Assembly: GCF_043641555.1 (NCBI RefSeq)
Contig: NZ_JBHZRJ010000003.1
Span: 310,001 to 374,000 of the forward strand
From: Saccharospirillum alexandrii_A
GTDB taxonomy: Bacteria > Pseudomonadota > Gammaproteobacteria > Pseudomonadales > Natronospirillaceae
Direction: 5' to 3'
DNA: 64,000 nucleotides
Position 1 is the stretch's first letter, and each line of letters starts with the position of its first letter. The notes beneath the pieces are model-generated. The model was not told the origin of the DNA, searched no databases, and saw nothing but the letters and a program-made list of their open reading frames with translations. A program made the position numbers and the translations under genes. Shown one piece after another: positions 26,082 through 34,676 of the stretch.

Positions 26082-26837
26082 ATGACAACGACAAACGCCA
26101 TCGCACTGGTAACCGGCGCTGGCCGGGGCATCGGCGCGGCGACTGCCCGGTTATTGGCAAAAGAAGGGTATTTTGTGTGCATCAACTACCGGTCCGATGC
26201 CGCATCGGCCCGGGCGTTGGCGATGAGCATTGGCGAAACGGGCGGAAAGTGCCAGGTTATCCAGGCTGATGTATCGCAGGAAGCCGAGGTGGTGAGGTTG
26301 TTCCAGGTGATCGACCAGTTGCCCGGAACACTCCGCGTTCTGGTCAACAACGCTGGCCTATTGAAGACCCAGATGCGCCTGGAAGACATGACCGCCGAGC
26401 GCATCAACCAGGTTCTGGCGACGAATGTGACCGGGCCTTTTATTTGTTGCCGTGAAGCCGTAAAACGCATGTCCACACGCTATGGCGGGCCCGGTGGCAC
26501 CATTGTTAACGTTTCTTCGGCGGCGGCGAGAACCGGTTCACCCAATGAATATGTCGATTACGCAGCCTCCAAAGGCGCGCTGGATACGATGACCCGGGGG
26601 TTGTCACTGGAGGTGGCCGCCGAGGGTATAAGGGTGAACGCGGTCCGGCCCGGGCTTATTCACACCGACATTCATGCCGATGGCGGCGAACCGGGCCGGG
26701 TGGCGCGATTGAGCGAGCTCATACCGTTGCAGCGGGGTGGCCAGCCGGAAGAGATTGCCGAGGCGATTTCGTGGCTGGTGTCGGATCGGTCGTCATACTG
26801 CACCGGCAGTCTGATTGATCTGGCCGGTGGGTTGTGA
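26082..26837 (+). CDS. Short-chain dehydrogenase/reductase (SDR) oxidoreductase
   Basis: 251 aa, classical SDR length. TGAGRGIGAATA is the cofactor loop; NNAG follows near residue 88. Catalytic Ser in NVSSAAARTG and the YxxxK in YAASKGALD are intact. Cofactor choice is probably NADP(H) by the basic YRSDAAS after beta2. It resembles YgfF/glucose-1-dehydrogenase-like reductases; the substrate is unknown. It starts 32 bp after the cupin gene with AGGTAA before ATG. Confidence 0.88.
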   Translation: MTTTNAIALVTGAGRGIGAATARLLAKEGYFVCINYRSDAASARALAMSIGETGGKCQVIQADVSQEAEVVRLFQVIDQLPGTLRVLVNNAGLLKTQMRLEDMTAERINQVLATNVTGPFICCREAVKRMSTRYGGPGGTIVNVSSAAARTGSPNEYVDYAASKGALDTMTRGLSLEVAAEGIRVNAVRPGLIHTDIHADGGEPGRVARLSELIPLQRGGQPEEIAEAISWLVSDRSSYCTGSLIDLAGGL

Positions 26838-26931
26838 GGCAACACCAGTGAACGACATTGATTGCCCGGACCGGAGCCGATAATCTCTGGTGCCGGCAAG
26901 TTATATTTCTTTGCGTGAGAGAGGTTCCCCC

Positions 26932-27369
26932 ATGTCTACCCAATCCACAGCGTTATCGCCTTTTCATCTGGCTTTTCCGGTTCACGACCTGGGCGCCGCC
27001 CGGCAGTTTTATGGCGAGGTTCTGGGCTGTGCCGAAGGGCGCAGTTCCGACCACTGGATCGACTTCGACTTCTTCGGGCATCAAATTGTCGCTCATCTGT
27101 CCGAGAAGGCTGAAGCAGCAAAACCCATCTCCAATGCGGTTGACGGGCATGAGGTGCCGGTGCCCCATTTCGGTGTCGTGCTGTCGATGGACGAATGGCA
27201 GTCCATGGCTGACCGGCTGACGGCCATGAACTTTGAATTCGTGATCGAGCCCTACATTCGCTTCAAAGGCGAGCCAGGAGAGCAGGGCACGTTGTTTTTC
27301 CGCGACCCCAGTGGCAATGCCATTGAAATGAAGGGGTTTGTCGATCGCAGCAGTTTATTTGCGCGTTGA
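26932..27369 (+). CDS. VOC-superfamily (glyoxalase/dioxygenase-like) protein
   Basis: 145 aa from ATG 26932 with GAGAGAGG upstream. Two beta-alpha-beta-beta-beta modules: FHLAFPVHDLGAARQFYGEVLGC (His ligand position), and FGVVLSMDEWQSMADRLTAM to FFRDPSGNAIEMKGF, which has the metal-binding Glu. It resembles fosfomycin-resistance/dioxygenase-like single-domain VOC proteins that act on small metabolites. Substrate is unknown. Its stop overlaps the next gene's ATG (TGATG), so the two are coupled. Confidence 0.82.
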   Translation: MSTQSTALSPFHLAFPVHDLGAARQFYGEVLGCAEGRSSDHWIDFDFFGHQIVAHLSEKAEAAKPISNAVDGHEVPVPHFGVVLSMDEWQSMADRLTAMNFEFVIEPYIRFKGEPGEQGTLFFRDPSGNAIEMKGFVDRSSLFAR

Positions 27370-27845
27370 TGGCAGTGGTTCTCAAACGGCTGACTCATGA
27401 TCTGTATGAGTCGGCCACCTCCTTGTTAGTAGCCCCAGAGCAACTGAAGTTTACCGGCACCGTCGCAGACGCACTGGCTGGGATTGATGAGGCGTGTCAC
27501 CCGCATGGCATCTGGCTCGACAGGTCAATGGTCGGTTTCTTTATCGTCGATACTCAATTTGATCACGAGTTCGATTTTTGCGAGGCGGGGTCATTGGGCA
27601 TCCGAACCTTTTTGATCGATGGCCAGCGACAAGGCCAGGGCCTGGGCAAAACAGCCGTAAAGGCGCTGAGGCCTTATCTGACAGGGGCTTACCCTGCATC
27701 GGCCATGATCTGGCTAACGGTCAATTGCAAGAACCTGGCCGCCTACCGGTGCTATGAACAGGGTGGTTTTACAGACACCGGTGACCTGTATCTGGGCGGT
27801 GCGGCAGGGCCTCAGCATGTGATGCGCCAGGCACTGACCCACTGA
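27369..27845 (+). CDS. GNAT-family N-acetyltransferase
   Basis: 158 aa. Start ATG 27369 overlaps the preceding stop by one base. The acetyl-CoA-binding motif A is IDGQRQGQGLGKTAVKALRPYL (RxxGxG/A pyrophosphate loop within QRQGQGLGKTA), and motif B follows as VNCKNLAAYRCYEQGGFTDTG. It resembles spermidine/aminoglycoside-type acetyltransferases in general shape, but the substrate cannot be read. It is last in the four-gene run and followed by a strong terminator. Confidence 0.85.
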   Translation: MAVVLKRLTHDLYESATSLLVAPEQLKFTGTVADALAGIDEACHPHGIWLDRSMVGFFIVDTQFDHEFDFCEAGSLGIRTFLIDGQRQGQGLGKTAVKALRPYLTGAYPASAMIWLTVNCKNLAAYRCYEQGGFTDTGDLYLGGAAGPQHVMRQALTH

Positions 27846-27855
27846 GAATTCAGGC

Positions 27856-27886
27856 AAAAAAAAGACGGGCAAGGCCCGTCTTTTTT
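27856..27886. terminator. Bidirectional rho-independent terminator
   Basis: AAAAAAGACGGGC / GCCCGTCTTTTTT around a 3-base loop. The strong stem and the A/T tracts on both sides serve the GNAT operon on plus and the FMN-reductase gene on minus. Confidence 0.92.
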
Positions 27887-27901
27887 GATGAAGCGACGCG
27901 C

Positions 27902-28456
27902 TTAGCGCAGTGTTTTCATGGCGGCAGTCCAGGAAACCAGTTGATCCAGCATGGCGGTCAGGCTTTCCTGATGCATGTCGGCTGGTTTGAACTCGTTGAA
28001 GTTTTCAAAATCAGTGAACAGCGACAATTGAACCTGGTTGCGCACGTGGGCCAGTTGCAGTTCTGATGCGATCTGGCGCAGGTGTTCAACGGCACGCACA
28101 CCGCCAGCGGAACCGTAACCGACAAAACCGGCGGCTTTGTTGTTCCATTCGACACTGATGTAATCCAGCGCGTTCTTCAGCGCACCGGAAATGCTGTGGT
28201 TGTATTCCGGTGTCACGAAGATGTAGCCATCGTACTGGGCAATGGTCTGTGACCACTTTTTAGTGTGCTCGTTGGCGTATTGCTGGAACCCAGCGGGCAT
28301 GGCTTCGTCCAGAATCGGCAGGTTGAAGTCGGCAATATCGACCAGCTCGAATTGAGCGTCATCGCGTTTTTGGGCGTTTTCGAGAACCCACTTTGCCACG
28401 GCAATGTTGTTACGGCCCGGGCGGGTTGTACCTGTTACGACAGCAATCTTGTTCAT
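27902..28456 (-). CDS. NADPH-dependent FMN reductase / quinone reductase
   Basis: 184 aa from ATG 28456 with GAGGAGCTT upstream. Flavodoxin-like fold: GTTRPGRNNIAVAKWVLENA (FMN phosphate loop), TPEYNHSISGALKNALDYIS and the GYGSAGGVRAVEHLRQ segment match the NADPH-dependent FMN reductase family (SsuE/YieF-like). It probably reduces quinones or FMN in the cytoplasm. It is divergent from a LysR gene with a palindrome between, and the LysR gene may respond to electrophiles or quinones. Confidence 0.9.
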   Translation of the reverse strand: MNKIAVVTGTTRPGRNNIAVAKWVLENAQKRDDAQFELVDIADFNLPILDEAMPAGFQQYANEHTKKWSQTIAQYDGYIFVTPEYNHSISGALKNALDYISVEWNNKAAGFVGYGSAGGVRAVEHLRQIASELQLAHVRNQVQLSLFTDFENFNEFKPADMHQESLTAMLDQLVSWTAAMKTLR

Positions 28457-28559
28457 AGTAAGCTCCTCTGGGGTGACCGAATGGGCACCCGAATTCTGTA
28501 TCACTCCCACAGTATGAAGACTACCCAGCGGCAATCAATGGGGCTATTATTGACAGATC

Positions 28560-28576
28560 GTTTCTTAATAGGAAAC
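28560..28576. promoter_or_regulatory. Candidate LysR-type box near the LysR start
   Basis: GTTTC-TTAATAG-GAAAC is a 5-bp inverted repeat fitting T-N11-A. It ends 8 bp before the LysR ATG and lies 104 bp from the divergent FMN-reductase start. Probably an autoregulatory and target site. Confidence 0.45.
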
Positions 28577-28584
28577 CAAGGATT

Positions 28585-29478
28585 ATGGATACGTTGCTGA
28601 GCATGAAGGTGCTGGTGGCCGTGGTTGATCACGCCAGTTTTGTTCAGGCGGCCGAGCATCTGGGCTTGTCCAAGGCGATGGTCAGCAAGCACGTCATGCA
28701 CCTGGAAAGCCGGCTGGGCGCCCGTTTGCTGAACCGGAACAGTCGTCACCTGAGTGTGACGGAATCTGGCCGGGTCTATCTGGAGCGGTGTCGGGCCATG
28801 CTTGAAGAGCTCGATGAAGTTGAAGCCACGGTCAGTCGTGCGACGGTAACACCGCGCGGCACCATTCGCTTTACCGCCCCCATGTGGCTGGCAACAGACT
28901 ACTTCACCCGGTTGCTGCGGGAATTTCGTGAGCATTACCCGGAAGTTACCTTCGATATCGACATCAGCGGTCGTTTTGTCGATATCGTTGAGGAGGGGTT
29001 CGACCTGGCACTTCGGGCCAGCCGCACGCTGCACCCCAACCTGATTGCCCGCCCGCTGATGACGATCCCATTCTACATTGTCGCCTCGCCAGGCTACCTG
29101 GAGCGCCACGGTACGCCCGAGCAGGGCAGCGATCTGGAGCGGCACAGCATGCTGGCGTATTCGCTGATTCGCGGCAACGAATTTACCCTGACCGGGCCGG
29201 AAGGGGAGGTGAAAATCAAATTCAACGCTGTGTTGCAGTCAAATAATGAGTCGTTGTTATTGTCGGCGGCGATCAATGATATGGGCATCGGTATCTTGCC
29301 CGGCGGCCTGGTTGAGCGGGAGTTGGGGCAGGGTAATCTGACCCAGATACTGCCCGGCTACACACCGCTTAACAGCCAACTGTATGCGGTTTATACCAGC
29401 CGGCGTTATCTGTCTGCTAAAGTGCGAACATTCATCGATTTTTTGTCGGATCGGATGGCGTGTCCGGAGCATCTCTGA
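28585..29478 (+). CDS. LysR-family transcriptional regulator
   Basis: 297 aa. N-terminal HTH (SFVQAAEHLGLSKAMVSKHV), then linker and effector domain with the typical LTTR segments such as RLLREFREHYPEVTFDI and DIVEEGFDLALRAS. It is closest in style to the DsdC/AaeR-type regulators found next to quinone reductases. It is divergent from the NADPH-dependent FMN reductase gene, and 36 bp before an MFS transporter gene on the same strand. Confidence 0.87.
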   Translation: MDTLLSMKVLVAVVDHASFVQAAEHLGLSKAMVSKHVMHLESRLGARLLNRNSRHLSVTESGRVYLERCRAMLEELDEVEATVSRATVTPRGTIRFTAPMWLATDYFTRLLREFREHYPEVTFDIDISGRFVDIVEEGFDLALRASRTLHPNLIARPLMTIPFYIVASPGYLERHGTPEQGSDLERHSMLAYSLIRGNEFTLTGPEGEVKIKFNAVLQSNNESLLLSAAINDMGIGILPGGLVERELGQGNLTQILPGYTPLNSQLYAVYTSRRYLSAKVRTFIDFLSDRMACPEHL

Positions 29479-29514
29479 GCGTCAGGGCCGGCGGTCGTCT
29501 CAAACGGATCTCTC

Positions 29515-30954
29515 ATGTCTGAACCTGCAGCGCCAAAATCAACGGACCTTTCGCCACCTAAGCCCGAACAGGCGCAACGGGTTCGCTACAGCCTGAAGGT
29601 GTCGATGAAAGACAGTGTGGCGTCTTCGGTGATGACCGGGACGGTGGATCAGTTCCTCAACGCCTTTGCGATATTTCTGCGGGCAAGCAGTGTGCAAATT
29701 GGTTGGTTGACCGGCATACCGCAGCTACTGGGCGGCCTGTTTCAGATACTGTCGGTCTGGCTTGGCGGCTATTGGCCACGTCGCAGCCTGATCGTGTTGG
29801 GCGCTGCCGTACAGACCCTGTCGCTGGTGGGGCTGTGTGCTCTGGCGCTGCCGTTCCCCTGGCCCGAGGGCGCCCGGGTGCCGCTGTTGATTGGCTGTGC
29901 CATTGTCTATCACGGTGCTTCCAACCTGGCGCAACCGCAATGGAAAGCCCTGATGGGCAACCTGGTTCCTCCCCGGTTGCGCGGGCGCTATTTCGGCGTT
30001 CGTTCCCGGCTGGCCATGGCAACATCTTTCTTCGCCTTTCTGGCGGGTGGCCTGTTGCTGAATGGGTCGGCCTCGCTGGGTGTTGAATCACTGGGCTTTG
30101 CTGCACTGTTTCTCATTGCCGTATTCGGCCGCGGTATGTCCACCCGATACTTGCACCGGATGTACGACCCCTACCGGCCAGATCACTCCCGTGGCCGCGG
30201 CCTGATGCATACGCTGCGCAGCATGAAACGCGCCTTTGCCGACCAGCGGTTTCGGCGTTTCACGTTGTTTCTGGCCGGCATGCAATGCATGGTGGCCCTG
30301 TCGGCACCGTTTTTTGCCGTTTATATGCTGCGCGATCTGCAATTCACCTATCTGCAATTTACGCTGAACACCGCTGCCTCCATTCTGGTTCAGTTTGTGT
30401 TGTTGCGGTACTGGGGGCGCATTGCCGACCGCAAGGGTAACCGCTATGTCATGGCTCTGGGTGCCACGGTCATACCGGTGTTGCCGGTACTCTGGCTGTT
30501 TTCCGATAACCTGGTGTATCTGATGGGTGTGCAAATGCTGGGGGGCGCGGCCTGGGCCGGGTTTACGCTGGCAACATCGAACTACCTCTATGACCTGAAA
30601 CCCGACGACAGTGAATTCGCCGGCTATGCCGCCATGCAATCCACCATTGGCGCGGCTGCTGTGTTTGTAGGTGCCATCAGCGGCGGGTATCTGATCAGTT
30701 GGGTGCCGGATGCTCTCGTTCTCGGCAACTGGTCGTGGCCAATTGAGCGTCCCATCTGGGTCATATTTGTGATCTCTGCGGTGCTTCGTGCCGTCGTTGC
30801 CCTGTGGTACTTGCCCAGGGCGCCTGAGTTGCGGGTGAAGCAACGTGGTCGCGTGCGTGATCTGGTTTTTCGAGTGTCACGCTTCACACCCATTTCCGGT
30901 GTCGTTTTCGACGTGGTCAGTGGCAGGCGCAAGAAGCAGCGCCCTCCGCAATAG
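29515..30954 (+). CDS. Major facilitator superfamily transporter
   Basis: 479 aa with about 10-12 hydrophobic helices from residue 40 on. RGRYFGVRSRLAMATSFFAFLAGG and the second-half repeat (RYWGRIADRKGNRYVMALGA) contain the D-R-K-G-N-R loop motif between TM helices. The N-terminal 25 residues are hydrophilic (PAAPKSTDLSPP). It resembles the UPF/MFS proteins with unknown substrates and no resistance-pump signature was recognised. It may be co-transcribed with the upstream LysR. Confidence 0.8.
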   Translation: MSEPAAPKSTDLSPPKPEQAQRVRYSLKVSMKDSVASSVMTGTVDQFLNAFAIFLRASSVQIGWLTGIPQLLGGLFQILSVWLGGYWPRRSLIVLGAAVQTLSLVGLCALALPFPWPEGARVPLLIGCAIVYHGASNLAQPQWKALMGNLVPPRLRGRYFGVRSRLAMATSFFAFLAGGLLLNGSASLGVESLGFAALFLIAVFGRGMSTRYLHRMYDPYRPDHSRGRGLMHTLRSMKRAFADQRFRRFTLFLAGMQCMVALSAPFFAVYMLRDLQFTYLQFTLNTAASILVQFVLLRYWGRIADRKGNRYVMALGATVIPVLPVLWLFSDNLVYLMGVQMLGGAAWAGFTLATSNYLYDLKPDDSEFAGYAAMQSTIGAAAVFVGAISGGYLISWVPDALVLGNWSWPIERPIWVIFVISAVLRAVVALWYLPRAPELRVKQRGRVRDLVFRVSRFTPISGVVFDVVSGRRKKQRPPQ

Positions 30955-31149
30955 CGCTCTTGCCAGCCAATCCGGATAAATGGATGGGATACTGCCACTT
31001 CCGGTCTGGCATTGGGTGGATTCCTACCCGTCATCCGAAGCAGCTTCGCGTCGCCACGGCCTTGTGGGAGTGGCGCCATTCTTGCAGATGATTCGGGTTG
31101 GCGCTACGGCGACCTACCATTACAACAATTCGAATCACAGGAAACGTTC

Positions 31150-32145
31150 ATGACGCTGCTCTCTCTCCGCTGGTTGCGACTCGCATTGCCATGCGTGCTG
31201 GTCGCCGGGTTCGCCTCGGCCGAACCCCAAACCCTGATCTTTTCTCACGTTGTCAGTGAAAACACACCCAAAGGCAAAATGGCACTGATGTTCAAATCGA
31301 TGATTGAGCGTCGGATGGGGGATCAGTTTCAGGTTGAGATTTATCCGAATACCGAGTTGATGGATGACGACGAGGCTGTGGATGCCATTGCCGAAGGCCG
31401 TATTCACTTTGCGGCACCGTCATTGTCCAAGTTTCAAAACTATACCACTCAATTGATGGTCTATGATTTACCGTTTTTGTTTGCGGATATGGGCGCAGTT
31501 GAACGTTTCCAGGGAAGTACCGCCGGACAGGCCTTGCTCACTCACATGAGCGAAGACGGTATCCTGGGGTTGAGTTATTTGCACAACGGTCTGAAGCAAT
31601 TGACTGCGAGCCGTGATTTCAGTCTGCCGGAGGATCTGGCCGGGCTGCGATTCCGAATCATCGCGTCAGATGTGTTGCAAAAACAGTTTGTATTGCTCAA
31701 CGCAGAGCCTGTACCTATGGCTTTTAGCCAGGTGTATCAAGCATTGGCAGACAATGATATTCAGGGACAAGAGAACACCTGGTCGAACATCTATTCGCAG
31801 GCCTTTTATGAACATCAGCCTTTCATGATGCAATCGAATCATGGCGTACTGGATTACATGGTGATCACCAATACCGATTTCTGGAACAGCCTGACGGCAG
31901 AGCAACGTCAGGAGTTCCGCTTTGCCATGGAAATGTCGGTGAAATACGGCAATGCCGTGGCCCTGGCGAAAAACCAGAATGACCGTGCCGCCATTGCGTC
32001 CATGTCAGGCGTGAGTTTGCATGAACCGACGTTGGAGCAGTTGGCTCAATGGCAGAATGCCATGAAGCCCCTGTGGCAGGAGTACGAACCACAAATCGGC
32101 GCCGACGTTATTGAAGCGGCACTGGATGCCAACCAGGCCCCCTGA
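31150..32145 (+). CDS. Orphan TRAP transporter solute-binding protein (DctP family)
   Basis: 331 aa from ATG 31150 with CAGGAAACG upstream. Signal peptide (cleavage near ASA-EP). DctP-type receptor for C4-dicarboxylates: LIFSHVVSENTPKGKMALMF, GRIHFAAPSLSKF, LAGLRFRIIASDVLQKQF with the carboxylate-binding Arg, and GQENTWSNIYSQAFYE. No DctQ or DctM gene is nearby, so it must use permeases elsewhere or act in sensing. The next gene is NAD-malic enzyme, which would consume malate, so C4-dicarboxylate uptake is a plausible but unproven link. Confidence 0.85.
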   Translation: MTLLSLRWLRLALPCVLVAGFASAEPQTLIFSHVVSENTPKGKMALMFKSMIERRMGDQFQVEIYPNTELMDDDEAVDAIAEGRIHFAAPSLSKFQNYTTQLMVYDLPFLFADMGAVERFQGSTAGQALLTHMSEDGILGLSYLHNGLKQLTASRDFSLPEDLAGLRFRIIASDVLQKQFVLLNAEPVPMAFSQVYQALADNDIQGQENTWSNIYSQAFYEHQPFMMQSNHGVLDYMVITNTDFWNSLTAEQRQEFRFAMEMSVKYGNAVALAKNQNDRAAIASMSGVSLHEPTLEQLAQWQNAMKPLWQEYEPQIGADVIEAALDANQAP

Positions 32146-32177
32146 CTCAATGCCCGGGTTCGCTGGCTGGAACGCAG

Positions 32178-32223
32178 GTTCCCGCTACCTGTCCCGGGAA
32201 TTCTACCCGGCGGTGGCGGGAAC
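32178..32223. terminator. Hairpin after the orphan TRAP gene
   Basis: GTTCCCGCTACC and GGTGGCGGGAAC pair around about 22 bases, 32 bp past the stop. No U-tract, so only a transcript-end hairpin is claimed. Confidence 0.35.
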
Positions 32224-32302
32224 AGGGTGCTGTATTGATGCTAAAATACGTCCATTAGTGACCGTTAAATCCGATTAATGACATGGAACAGACCAGCCCA
32301 TT

Positions 32303-33982
32303 ATGAGTAATTCTGAAAAACGCCCGCTTTATATTCCCTATGCCGGACCAACCCTGCTGGAGCTGCCGCTGTTGAACAAAGGCAGTGCCTTCACGCAGGA
32401 AGAGCGGGTTTCGTTCAATCTGATCGGGTTGTTGCCACAAAACGTGGAGACCATTGAAGAGCAGGCCGAGCGGGCCTACCGCCAGTACCAGTTGTGCCAG
32501 AGTGATCTGGACCGCCACATCGCCCTGCGTTCGATTCAGGACGACAACGAAACCCTGTTTTTCCGCTTGCTCGAAGATCATCTCGAGGAAATGCTGCCGA
32601 TCATCTACACCCCGACGGTGGGTGAGGCTTGTCAGGAGTTCTCCAATATTTATCGCAACCACCGGGGGCTGTTCATCAGCTACCCGGACCGCGATCACAT
32701 GGACGACATGCTGCGCAGTGCCACCAAAGACAACGTGAAAGTCATTGTGGTAACTGATGGCGAGCGCATTCTGGGCCTGGGTGACCAGGGTATCGGCGGC
32801 ATGGGCATTCCCATTGGCAAACTGTCGCTATACACCGCCTGCGGTGGCATCAGCCCGGCCAATACGTTGCCGATCATGCTGGATGTGGGCACCAACAATC
32901 AGACGCTGCTGAACGACCCCATGTACATGGGCTGGCGCCATAACCGCATCAGCCAGGACGAGTACGATGCGTTTATTGAACAATTCATTCAGGCCGTAAA
33001 ACGCCGCTGGCCCGATGCCCTGTTGCAGTTCGAGGATTTTGCCCAGACCAACGCCATGCCGTTGCTGGAACGCTACCGCGAAGAACTGTGCTGCTTTAAT
33101 GATGACATTCAAGGCACGGCATCGGTCTGTGTGGCAACGCTGTTGGCCGCTTGTAAAGCCAAGGGCGAGCCGGTCAGCGAACAGCGTGTTGCGTTTGTAG
33201 GTGCCGGTTCCGCCGGCTGCGGTATTGCCGAGCAAATCATCGTGGCGATGCAGGATGAAGGCCTGTCGGAAGCCGAAGCCCGCAAGCGCGTCTTTATGGT
33301 CGACCGCTTTGGGTTGCTGACCAGTGATATGGTGGACCTTTATGACTTTCAGGCGCGGCTAGCCCAGCCAGCCGACATGGTTGCCGACTGGTCTGGTACC
33401 GACTTGCTGGATGTCGTGAAACACGCCAACCCAACCATTCTGATTGGTGTCTCAGGCCAGAGAGGCTTGTTCACAGAGGACGTCATTAAGGCATTGCATG
33501 CGGGCTGTGCACGGCCTGTGGTCATGCCATTGTCGAACCCGACATCCAAAGTCGAGGCAACGCCGGCCGACGTGCTGGCCTGGACCGACGGTCAGGCGTT
33601 GGTGGCAACAGGCTCTCCGTTTGGGCCGGTAACGGTCAATGGCCAGACTTACCCCATCGCTCAGTGCAACAATGCCTACATCTTCCCGGGCATTGGGCTT
33701 GGTGCGTTGGCCGTCGGTGCCGAACGCATCACCGATACCATGCTGATGGCCGCTTCAAAGGCGCTGGCCAATCAGGCACCCATGGTGCAAACCGGTGAGG
33801 GCGCATTGCTACCACCGCTGGCCGATATTCGCGAAACCAGCAAACTGATTGCTTTTGAAGTCGCCCGTCAGGCCCAGGCCGATGGCGTAGCTCTGATGAG
33901 CAGCGAAGAGCAGGTTCGCGAAACCATCGAAGCGAACTTCTGGACACCTCGTTATCGGCAGTATCGTCGTCGGGCTGTGTGA
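32303..33982 (+). CDS. maeA: NAD-dependent malic enzyme
   Basis: 559 aa, typical length. N-terminal malic domain with IIYTPTVGEACQEFS, VIVVTDGERILGLGDQGIGG and FEDFAQTNAMPLLERYR (metal-binding Glu/Asp). NAD-binding domain with FVGAGSAGCGIAEQI (Rossmann), GVSGQRGLFTEDV, PLSNPTSKVEATP and FPGIGLGALAVGA. It decarboxylates L-malate to pyruvate and CO2, linking the TCA cycle or C4-dicarboxylates to pyruvate. Single gene following the TRAP receptor. Confidence 0.96.
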   Translation: MSNSEKRPLYIPYAGPTLLELPLLNKGSAFTQEERVSFNLIGLLPQNVETIEEQAERAYRQYQLCQSDLDRHIALRSIQDDNETLFFRLLEDHLEEMLPIIYTPTVGEACQEFSNIYRNHRGLFISYPDRDHMDDMLRSATKDNVKVIVVTDGERILGLGDQGIGGMGIPIGKLSLYTACGGISPANTLPIMLDVGTNNQTLLNDPMYMGWRHNRISQDEYDAFIEQFIQAVKRRWPDALLQFEDFAQTNAMPLLERYREELCCFNDDIQGTASVCVATLLAACKAKGEPVSEQRVAFVGAGSAGCGIAEQIIVAMQDEGLSEAEARKRVFMVDRFGLLTSDMVDLYDFQARLAQPADMVADWSGTDLLDVVKHANPTILIGVSGQRGLFTEDVIKALHAGCARPVVMPLSNPTSKVEATPADVLAWTDGQALVATGSPFGPVTVNGQTYPIAQCNNAYIFPGIGLGALAVGAERITDTMLMAASKALANQAPMVQTGEGALLPPLADIRETSKLIAFEVARQAQADGVALMSSEEQVRETIEANFWTPRYRQYRRRAV

Positions 33983-34026
33983 GAGGGGCGTTGACTGGTT
34001 GAATCCCGTGTTAATGTTAACAAATT

Positions 34027-34047
34027 GCCCTGCCAGTCAGGCAGGGC
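34027..34047 (-). terminator. Terminator after the DUF302 gene
   Basis: GCCCTGCC-AGTCA-GGCAGGGC stem on the minus strand followed by AATTTGTT, in the gap between malic enzyme and DUF302. Confidence 0.65.
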
Positions 34048-34061
34048 GATTGCTAGCCTTA

Positions 34062-34448
34062 CTACACAGACATAACTGCTTTACTTAACAAGTCCCTTAC
34101 CTGACCGGCAACGGCTTTTAGTTCATCGTTTTCTATCGCACTCATTGAGGCCACGGGGTCTATTGCGCTCACTTCGACGCCGTCTTCGATCGATCGAAGA
34201 ATGACGTTACAGGGCAGCATCGCGCCGGCGCGTGGTTCAAGACCGATGGCCTCAAATGCCATTGTCGGGTTGCAGGCACCGAGAATTCGATAGGGAGCCA
34301 TCTCTTTGTCCAGTTTCTTTTTCATAGTGGCCTGAACATCAATTTCTGTCAGTACGCCAAATCCCTGGTCTGCCAGGGCTTTACGGGTACGAGCATCGAC
34401 AGTATCGAAATCGGCGTTCTGGATCAGTCGGTTGATTGTGTAACTCAT
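34062..34448 (-). CDS. DUF302 protein
   Basis: 128 aa, one DUF302 domain (MSYTINRLIQNADFDT, GFGVLTEIDVQATMKKKL, YRILGACNPTMAFEAI, LPCNVILR). The fold is common in redox, metal and sulfur neighbourhoods but its biochemistry is unknown. The Cys residues in GACN and LPCN are conserved in the family. It opens the AT-richer accessory block; the 228 bp upstream (34449-34676) are AT-rich with only promoter-like sequence. Confidence 0.85.
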   Translation of the reverse strand: MSYTINRLIQNADFDTVDARTRKALADQGFGVLTEIDVQATMKKKLDKEMAPYRILGACNPTMAFEAIGLEPRAGAMLPCNVILRSIEDGVEVSAIDPVASMSAIENDELKAVAGQVRDLLSKAVMSV

Positions 34449-34676
34449 GGTTCATTGTCCTCTATTCAAATTTTGCGAGCTGGTACATTAATCTGTCCGC
34501 ATACAGTGAAGGATGTCTGTACCGCATTAAAGGTTTGTATTTGTAAATACTAATATTTATTCCCCTTTCCGACGAAACCTTAGCTCGATTTCTTCACCAC
34601 CCTGTTAAACGATCCTTATTCTCTCGGGTGAGTGCCAAACATCGTAAGGATTCATTGGGCAATAGCTTAATGTTCA

